Source: Rhodospirillales bacterium 70-18 (GTDB lineage Bacteria > Pseudomonadota > Alphaproteobacteria > Acetobacterales > Acetobacteraceae). Taken from it: 64,000 nucleotides of DNA. The notes beneath the pieces are model-generated. The model saw only the letters and a program-made list of their open reading frames with translations, had not been told where the DNA came from and searched no databases. This document shows positions 58,244-64,000 of the stretch, one piece after another (position 1 is the stretch's first letter; each line of letters begins with the position of its first letter). Location: NCBI GenBank assembly GCA_001899585.1, contig MKWE01000051.1:274445-338444 (forward strand), written 5' to 3'. The position numbers and the translations under genes are program-made.

Positions 58244-60376
58244 ATGGACAGGCTGAACGAATACCTGCTACCGCTGGCCGAGGCGCCGGCATTGTGGTGC
58301 GTGTTCGACCCGGCCTGGTACCTGGCCGCCCATCCGCAGGTCCGCGCGGCCCTGGCGGCGGAGGGGTCGGCCGAACCGCCCGCCGAGGCCGTGCGCGCCC
58401 ACTACCTGGCGCACGGCCAGCCCGCCGGCCTCAGCCCGGTCATCTGGTTCGACGAGGCGTGGTATCGCGCCAGCAACCCCGACGTCGCCGTCGCCGTCGC
58501 CGCCGGCCAGTCGCGCTCGGGCTTCGAGCAGTACTGCCTGGAAGGCTGCGCCGGCCGCTCGCCCCATTGGCTGTATGACGAGGCGCTCTACCGCGCCCTC
58601 AACCCCGACCTCACCGACGAGGCGCTGGGCGCCTCCGGCTGCTTCAACCGCTACGACCACTATCTGCGCGATGGCGCCTTCACCGGCCGCCCCGCCCATC
58701 TGCTGTTCGACGCCGCGACCTACACCGCCGCGCAGGCCGAGGACCCGTCGCTGGCCCGCATCGGCGCCTACGCGCATTTCCTGCAGGGGCTCTGGCAGGG
58801 CGCGCCGGAAACCGCGACCTCGCCGTGGTTCGACCCGGCCTGGTATCGCGCCCGCTACCCCGAGGCCGCCGCCGCCATCGCCGCCGGCCAGTATCGCGGC
58901 GCGCTGCACCACTACCTGACCAACCCCACGCCCACGGCATTCGACCCGCTGGCGGATTTCTCCGAGGCGCATTACCTCGCCACCAACCCCGACGTGGCGG
59001 CCGAGGTCGCCGCCGGCCGGCTGCGCAACGGCTACGAGCATTTCCTGAAAAACGGCGCCGCCGAGGGCCGCTCGCCGGCGCCCTGGATCGACCTGCGCGC
59101 CTACCTCGCCGCCACGCCCGAAGCGGCGGCGGCGGTCGAAAGCCGCGCCATGCCGCACGGCTTCGCCTATCTGCTGCTGGTCGCCCTGCCGTCCGGGCTG
59201 GTGCTGGCCCGTGGCGACGGCGATGCCGGCCCGACCCGCTACGAGACCCGCTACGAGACTGGCGGCGAGACAAGCAGCGAGAGTGCCGGCGGCACCATGG
59301 CCGTCGCCGCCCGGGCACAGGCCATGCTGCCGCTGCGTGCCCGCGGCCGGCTGGATTTCACCTGCGACGGCCCGCCGCTGCTGACCGCCATCGTCACCCT
59401 GCCACCCGAGCGCGCCCGCGCCGTGCTGGCGCTGGCCGCCCTGCGTGCCGAGGTGCAAGGCCCGGTCGAGCTGCTGCTGCTGGACGCCGCCGGCCACGGC
59501 CCTGGCCTGGCCGCCATGATGCCCGGCACCCGCCTGCTGCCGGCCGGCGACCCGGCAGCCACCCGCAACACCGCCATCGCCCAGGCGGCGGCGCCGCTGC
59601 TGCTGTTCCTCGACGCCGGGTGCGAGCCGGTGCCCGGCAGCATCCAGGCCGGCCTGCGCCGCATGGCGCGCGACCCCTCGGCCGGCGCGGTCGGCGGACC
59701 GGCGATCGGCGCCGATGGGCTGCTGTCGCAGGCCGGGCTGATCGTCGCCGCCGACGCCTCGGTGGCGCCCTACCTCGCCGGCGCCTCGCCGCAAACCGCC
59801 GAGGCCGGCTTCGTGCGCGACGCCGATGCCTGCGCCTCCACCCTGCTGCTGCTCCGCCGCGACCTGCTGCGCGCCCTGGGTGGCCTCGCCGAGCAGGTGC
59901 CGGACGGCGCCGCGGCGGATGCCGATCTGTGCCTGGGCGTCTGGCGGTCCGGCTACCGCGTTGTGTTCGACCCGGCGATGACGGTGCTGCACGAGAGTTC
60001 GCGCACCTTCGCTTCCGCCCCCACCGCCGCATTCGCCGCCCGCCACCGCGACTACCTGGCCATCCGCCCGCCGCCGCAGCCCGGCCCCCGCCACGCCGCG
60101 CGCAGCCCGCGCGTGCCGGTGGAGCGCGTGCTGATGCTGGAGGAAACCTTGCCGGAGAACCCCGCCGCGCCGGCCACCGCCGCCATCGCCGCGCTGATCG
60201 CCCAGGGTGCGGACGTGACCCTCTACCCGCTGGACGGCGGCCCGTCCGACCCGGCGCTGCTGCCGGTGTTCCTGCCCGAAACCGTGGAGATCATCTGCGG
60301 CCCGGGCCGCGCGGGGCTGGAGGGCTTCCGGGCCACGCGCGGGGCGATGTTCAGCCGGGTCGCCGGCCAACCCTAG
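58244..60376 (+). CDS. GT2-like glycosyltransferase with N-terminal FDPAWYL repeats
   Basis: 710 residues. Residues 20-300 hold seven related units spaced about 43 residues apart, each opening with a pattern like FDPAWYLAAHPQV, FDEAWYRASNPDV or FSEAHYLATNPDV and closing HYL-x-x-G-x-x-x-GRSP. This module is seen in surface-glycan transferases of alphaproteobacteria. Residues about 378-600 form a GT2-type domain: LLTAIVTLPPERARAVLALAAL, ATRNTAIAQAAAPLLLFLDAGCEPVPGS and VVFDPAMTVLHESSRTF. The usual acidic DxD pair reads DAG, so activity is uncertain. No glycan operon adjoins it. Confidence 0.82.
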   Translation: MDRLNEYLLPLAEAPALWCVFDPAWYLAAHPQVRAALAAEGSAEPPAEAVRAHYLAHGQPAGLSPVIWFDEAWYRASNPDVAVAVAAGQSRSGFEQYCLEGCAGRSPHWLYDEALYRALNPDLTDEALGASGCFNRYDHYLRDGAFTGRPAHLLFDAATYTAAQAEDPSLARIGAYAHFLQGLWQGAPETATSPWFDPAWYRARYPEAAAAIAAGQYRGALHHYLTNPTPTAFDPLADFSEAHYLATNPDVAAEVAAGRLRNGYEHFLKNGAAEGRSPAPWIDLRAYLAATPEAAAAVESRAMPHGFAYLLLVALPSGLVLARGDGDAGPTRYETRYETGGETSSESAGGTMAVAARAQAMLPLRARGRLDFTCDGPPLLTAIVTLPPERARAVLALAALRAEVQGPVELLLLDAAGHGPGLAAMMPGTRLLPAGDPAATRNTAIAQAAAPLLLFLDAGCEPVPGSIQAGLRRMARDPSAGAVGGPAIGADGLLSQAGLIVAADASVAPYLAGASPQTAEAGFVRDADACASTLLLLRRDLLRALGGLAEQVPDGAAADADLCLGVWRSGYRVVFDPAMTVLHESSRTFASAPTAAFAARHRDYLAIRPPPQPGPRHAARSPRVPVERVLMLEETLPENPAAPATAAIAALIAQGADVTLYPLDGGPSDPALLPVFLPETVEIICGPGRAGLEGFRATRGAMFSRVAGQP

Positions 60377-60397
60377 GCCGGCGATCCGTCATCCCGG

Positions 60398-60724
60398 TCA
60401 GATCGTCTTTTCGACCCACTGCTTCAGCGCGCTCTTCGGCCGCGCGCCCACCATCGTGTCCACCGGCTTGCCGTCCTTGAACAGGATCAGCGTCGGAATG
60501 CCGCGCACGTTATAGGTGTTCGGCGTCATCGGGTTGTCGTCGATGTTCACCTTGGCGATGGTCACCCGCCCCTTCAGCTCGGCGCCGATCTCCTCCAGCG
60601 CGGGGCCGATCGCCTTGCACGGCCCGCACCATTCCGCCCAGAAATCGACCAGCACCGGCCCCTCGGCCTTCAGCACGTCGGTATCGAAGCTGGCGTCGGT
60701 CACCGGCTTGGTGTTCTCGCTCAT
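60398..60724 (-). CDS. trxA: Thioredoxin
   Basis: 108 residues with the redox site [13 protein letters not shown], cis-Pro loop [13 protein letters not shown] and the buried acidic residue in LVDFWAEWC. Start at 60724 ([10 protein letters not shown]); a longer frame adds non-family sequence. It follows addA on the same strand after 61 bases, an arrangement I know from other alphaproteobacteria. Confidence 0.97.
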   Translation of the reverse strand: MSENTKPVTDASFDTDVLKAEGPVLVDFWAEWCGPCKAIGPALEEIGAELKGRVTIAKVNIDDNPMTPNTYNVRGIPTLILFKDGKPVDTMVGARPKSALKQWVEKTI

Positions 60725-60785
60725 CGGATGGCGCCTTTCAGTGGCTGCGTTGCTGAGTGGAAAATGGGCGTCGGCGCGGGCGCGA

Positions 60786-63700
60786 TCAAGCCGCCGGCCG
60801 AACCCCCGGAGCATGGCTGTCCAGCAGCGAGTCGGGAAGCGGCATCACCACGCCCCCGACAGTCCACACCAACACGCAGGCCACCGCCCGGCCGGGGAAG
60901 ATCTGCCGCAGCACGGCCCGATACGCCGCCATCTGGCGCAGATAGAGCAGCGGCACCTCGCCCACCCGCGCCGGCGGCGCCCGGTTGGTCTTGTAGTCGG
61001 CCACCAGCACCCGGTCGTCCAGCACCGCCAGCCGGTCCACCAGCCCGCCCACCACCGAATCGCCCACCACCCCGGTCAGCGGCACTTCGGCCCGCCCGCC
61101 CGGCCCGAACAGCGGCGCCAGCGCCGGATGCGCCAGCACCGCCAGCACCTCGCCGGCCACCGCCTCGGCATCGTCCACGCCCTGCCCCGGCCGCTGCAGG
61201 AACCCCAGCGCCGCCACGTGCCGCGCCGCCGCCGGCAGCGCCGGCAGATGCTGCAACAGCGCATGCACCAGCTGCCCGCGCCGGAACCGCGCCCCGGCGG
61301 CATCGCGCGCCAGCAGCCCCCGGTCCGACAGCGGCGAGGCCGCCGGCGGCACACCGCCCAGCCCCGCGTTCTCCGGCCGGCTCGGCGCCAGATGCGCCGG
61401 CAGCGCGGGCTCCGGCGGCGGCGGCGCGGCCAGCCACAGTGGCGCCGCCCCGGCCCAGCCAGGCAGCACCGCCGGCGCGGCCGCATCGGCCCGGGCGGCA
61501 TCCGGCTCCGGTGCGGCCACCTGCGGGCTGGCATGCCGCCACATCTCGCCTTCCCAGCCATCCGCCACCGCGTCGAACGGCGTCGCCGCCCCCAGCGCCG
61601 TCATGCCGCGCCGCACCAGCTCGTACCAGCAGGTCTCGGCCGGTGTCTTGCCGGTCTGCCAGCCGCACACCACCAGCCGGTCCTCCGCCCGGGTCAGCGC
61701 CACGTAGAGCAGCCGGTTATGCTCCTCCATCCGCCGCCGCCCCGCCGCCGCCCGCAACGCCTCCACGGCCGCGCAGCGCAGCTCCCGCCGCGGCGCCCAC
61801 ACCGGCACCTCCAGCCCGGACTCCGCATCGGCCGCCCACGCCACCGCCCCCTCGTCCGGCGGCAGCGCCGTCGTGTCCGGCAGGATCACCAGCGGCGCCT
61901 GCAACCCCTTGGCGCCGTGCACGGTCATGATCCGCACCGCGCCACCCCCCGGCCCACTCCCCTCCGCCTCGCGCTTCACCTCCGCGCCCGACTGGCGCAG
62001 CCACTGCACGAAGCCCTGCAACGCCGGCGGATGCCCCCGCGCGTAGGTCAGCGCCGCCTGCAGCAGCTCGTCCACCGGCTCGGCCGCATCCGGCCCCAGC
62101 CGCGCGAACAGCCGCGCCCGCCCGCCCAGCGGCCCCAGCGCCTCGGCCAGCAGCGCGTGCGGCGACACGTAATCCACCCGCGCCAGCAGCGTGGCGATGA
62201 AATCCCGCGCCGCCGCCCAGTCCGCCCGCTCCGCCGCCCGCGCCCGCAGCGCCGCCCACAGCGTCCCCGGCCGTCGCGTCGCCAGCGCCATCAGGCTGTC
62301 GTCGGTCAGGCCGCCCAGCGGGCTGGTCAGCACGCTGGCCAGCGACAGATCGTCCTCCGGCAGCAGCAGCGCGTCGCACAGCGCCAGCAGGTCGGCCACC
62401 GCCGGCTGCTCGGTCAGCACCAGCCGGTCCAATCCGGCCACCGGCACGCCGCGCGCCTTCAGCGCCCGCACCAGCGCCCGCGCGAACGCATTGCGCCGCC
62501 GCACCAGCACCAGCACGTCCCCCGGCGCCAGCGCCCGCCCCCGGCTCGGCAGCATCACGCCGCCGCCGGTCTGCCCCGCGATCCACGCCGCCAGCGCGTC
62601 CGCCAGCCGCTGCGGCGCCGAGACCAGGCCGCGATTGGCCTCCGGCACCACCCACGGCTCCGGCTCCTCCTGTGGCGGCAGCGGCGCCAGCGGCCACAGC
62701 TCCACGCTGCCGGCATGCCCCGTCCGGTCCGGCAGATGCGACATCTCCCCCGTCGCCGTCACCCCCGTCGCCGTCACCCCCGCCGCGGCCAGCGGATCGG
62801 CGAACACCTGGTCCACCAGCGCCAGCACCGGCGCGGTGGAACGGAACGACACCCGCAGCGCCACGTCCTCCCACGCCAGCCCCGCCGCCCCCACCCGCCG
62901 CCGCAGGATGTCCCGCCACAGCTCGAACGCATCCGGATCGGCGCCCTGGAACGAATAGATCGACTGCTTGCGGTCCCCCACCGCGAACACGCTACGCGCC
63001 ATCTCGCCCTCGCGCGCGCCCGCCCCGGCGAAGAACTCCTCGGTCAGCGCCCCGGCGATCCGCCATTGCGCCGGCGCCGTGTCCTGCACCTCGTCCAGCA
63101 ACAGGTGGTCCAGCCCGCCATCCAGCTTGTACAGCACCCAGGCCGCGCCCGGATCGACCAGCAGCGCCGCCGTCCGCCCGATCAGGTCGTCGTAATCCAG
63201 CAGCCCGGCGCCCTCCTTGTGCGCGGCATAGGCGCGCGCCACCGGGGCCGCCAGCGTCACCAGCGCCGCCGACAGCGCCGCCACCCGCAGCGCCCGCAGC
63301 CGGTCCTCGATCTCAACCACCCGCCGCTGCTCGGCCAGGAACGGCTCGGCCAGGCCGTCATGCGCCTTGGCCAGCTTGGCGTTGACCAGGCCGGAGGCGG
63401 CGCGCGGCTCGCCCGTCCGGGTCAGGAACGCGCCCGTCCATTCCGCCCAGTTGGCCGCCCGGTCGGCCGGGTCGCAGGACAGCCAGCCCAGGATCTCCTC
63501 CGCCCGCGCCTGCACCGTCGCCGCCCCCTGCTCGGCGACCAGCCGCGCCGCCCGCAGCAGCGCCGGCTCGCCCGGCGGCCGCGCCGCCTCGGCCATCAGC
63601 GCCTCGGCCGAGCCATCCGCCCCCAGCACCCGCCGCTGCGCCGCCTGCCAGGCATCCGGCCCGGCCCGCAACAGCCGGTCCAGCCGTGCCCGGTCGGCCT

Positions 63701-64000
63701 GCAGCGCCTCCACCAGTCCGCCGAACCCCTCGGCCGAGACCAGCCCGGCCAGCGTCTCCAGCGCCGCCCGCCGCTCCGGCGTATGCGCCTCGGCCAGCAT
63801 CGCCTCGCGCGCCTCGGTCAGCGCGATCCCCGCATCGGTGTCGTCCACCAGCCGGAAATGCGGCGACAGCCGCGCCTCCAGCGGAAACCGCCGCAGCAGC
63901 GACTGGCAGAAGGCGTGGATGGTGCCGATCCGCATCCCGCCCGGCAGGTCCAGCACCCGCGCGAACAGCGCCCGCGCCTGCCGCCGCACCGCCTCGTCCG
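60786..64000 (-). CDS. addA: Double-strand break repair helicase-nuclease AddA, N-terminus cut by window edge
   Basis: Helicase and nuclease subunit of AddAB, the alphaproteobacterial counterpart of RecBCD. The open frame reaches base 64000 without its start, so the Walker A region is outside. Visible: helicase motif [36 protein letters not shown] (motif II); [21 protein letters not shown] (motif III); [18 protein letters not shown] (motif V region); and the C-terminal nuclease site [23 protein letters not shown]. More than 1070 residues are present. A Thr-Ala-Thr-Gly-Val repeat encoded by two 15-base units lies near 62750. Confidence 0.95.
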   Translation of the reverse strand, partial: DEAVRRQARALFARVLDLPGGMRIGTIHAFCQSLLRRFPLEARLSPHFRLVDDTDAGIALTEAREAMLAEAHTPERRAALETLAGLVSAEGFGGLVEALQADRARLDRLLRAGPDAWQAAQRRVLGADGSAEALMAEAARPPGEPALLRAARLVAEQGAATVQARAEEILGWLSCDPADRAANWAEWTGAFLTRTGEPRAASGLVNAKLAKAHDGLAEPFLAEQRRVVEIEDRLRALRVAALSAALVTLAAPVARAYAAHKEGAGLLDYDDLIGRTAALLVDPGAAWVLYKLDGGLDHLLLDEVQDTAPAQWRIAGALTEEFFAGAGAREGEMARSVFAVGDRKQSIYSFQGADPDAFELWRDILRRRVGAAGLAWEDVALRVSFRSTAPVLALVDQVFADPLAAAGVTATGVTATGEMSHLPDRTGHAGSVELWPLAPLPPQEEPEPWVVPEANRGLVSAPQRLADALAAWIAGQTGGGVMLPSRGRALAPGDVLVLVRRRNAFARALVRALKARGVPVAGLDRLVLTEQPAVADLLALCDALLLPEDDLSLASVLTSPLGGLTDDSLMALATRRPGTLWAALRARAAERADWAAARDFIATLLARVDYVSPHALLAEALGPLGGRARLFARLGPDAAEPVDELLQAALTYARGHPPALQGFVQWLRQSGAEVKREAEGSGPGGGAVRIMTVHGAKGLQAPLVILPDTTALPPDEGAVAWAADAESGLEVPVWAPRRELRCAAVEALRAAAGRRRMEEHNRLLYVALTRAEDRLVVCGWQTGKTPAETCWYELVRRGMTALGAATPFDAVADGWEGEMWRHASPQVAAPEPDAARADAAAPAVLPGWAGAAPLWLAAPPPPEPALPAHLAPSRPENAGLGGVPPAASPLSDRGLLARDAAGARFRRGQLVHALLQHLPALPAAARHVAALGFLQRPGQGVDDAEAVAGEVLAVLAHPALAPLFGPGGRAEVPLTGVVGDSVVGGLVDRLAVLDDRVLVADYKTNRAPPARVGEVPLLYLRQMAAYRAVLRQIFPGRAVACVLVWTVGGVVMPLPDSLLDSHAPGVRPAA

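Noticed and set aside
62749..62785. 15-base repeats inside addA
   Set aside because: Only two in-frame units encoding a short Thr-Ala-Thr-Gly-Val linker; too short to be notable.

Overview
This window is high-GC (roughly 70%), densely coded chromosomal DNA from an alphaproteobacterium, most likely a member of the Acetobacteraceae (Rhodospirillales). The inference rests on gene content and order: aroQ-accB-accC-aat in one strand block, thiS-thiG, a DUF2066 protein, a TIGR01459 HAD hydrolase beside pyrD, an addA-trxA pair, a bactofilin, and an exact GAAC-N7-GAAC box, which is the alphaproteobacterial LexA consensus. No rRNA, tRNA, CRISPR array, insertion sequence or prophage was recognised.

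Layout. 1-11.9 kb is housekeeping: msrQ (runs off the left edge), aat-accC-accB-aroQ (minus), thiS-thiG (plus), typA, a PfkB sugar/nucleoside kinase, an EI24 membrane protein, a bactofilin, a lipoprotein and a 2-hydroxyacid dehydrogenase. 11.9-17.4 kb holds a chromosomal homologue of plasmid RepA initiators divergent from argG, then a DUF1993 protein, an M20 amidohydrolase and a MarC protein separated by AT-rich hairpin repeats. 17.4-24.4 kb holds a MarR/VOC divergon and a minus-strand block of galactarate dehydratase (garD) plus a PotABCD-type ABC transporter. 24.6-31 kb holds pyrD and a HAD hydrolase, then small lineage-type genes around an S24/HTH repressor with a LexA-type box and a leader terminator, a CGNR protein, DUF2066 and a flavodoxin-fold reductase. 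31-45 kb is again mostly housekeeping: uvrB, purD, xseA, holC, two M17 aminopeptidases, cysQ, a Sua5-type tsaC, a GNAT protein, an FAD oxidoreductase and several small secreted proteins. 45.4-51.6 kb is a sugar-acid catabolic cassette: FCD-GntR regulator, DgoD-like enolase-superfamily dehydratase and a second PotABCD-type ABC transporter. 52.2-56.6 kb is one 1475-residue CheB-CheR-PAS-histidine kinase-REC-REC-LuxR fusion. 56.7-64 kb carries DUF3309, a class III CoA transferase, a repeat-bearing glycosyltransferase, trxA and addA (runs off the right edge).

How the genes connect. The two dehydratase/ABC cassettes suggest uptake of aldarates or aldonates by ABC transport, followed by dehydration to keto-deoxy acids; the downstream aldolases are not here. 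The most notable observations are: an AroQ lacking the catalytic histidine of type II dehydroquinases; a small gene whose promoter is separated from its ribosome site by a perfect intrinsic terminator; a LexA-type box in front of another small gene divergent from an S24 repressor; a dispersed family of AT-rich double-hairpin elements, one of which supplies the purD stop codon; a one-protein signalling chain ending in a DNA-binding domain; and telomere-like GGGGTT repeats between the GntR gene and its putative target. Many very long antisense open frames are GC-driven shadows and were left out.
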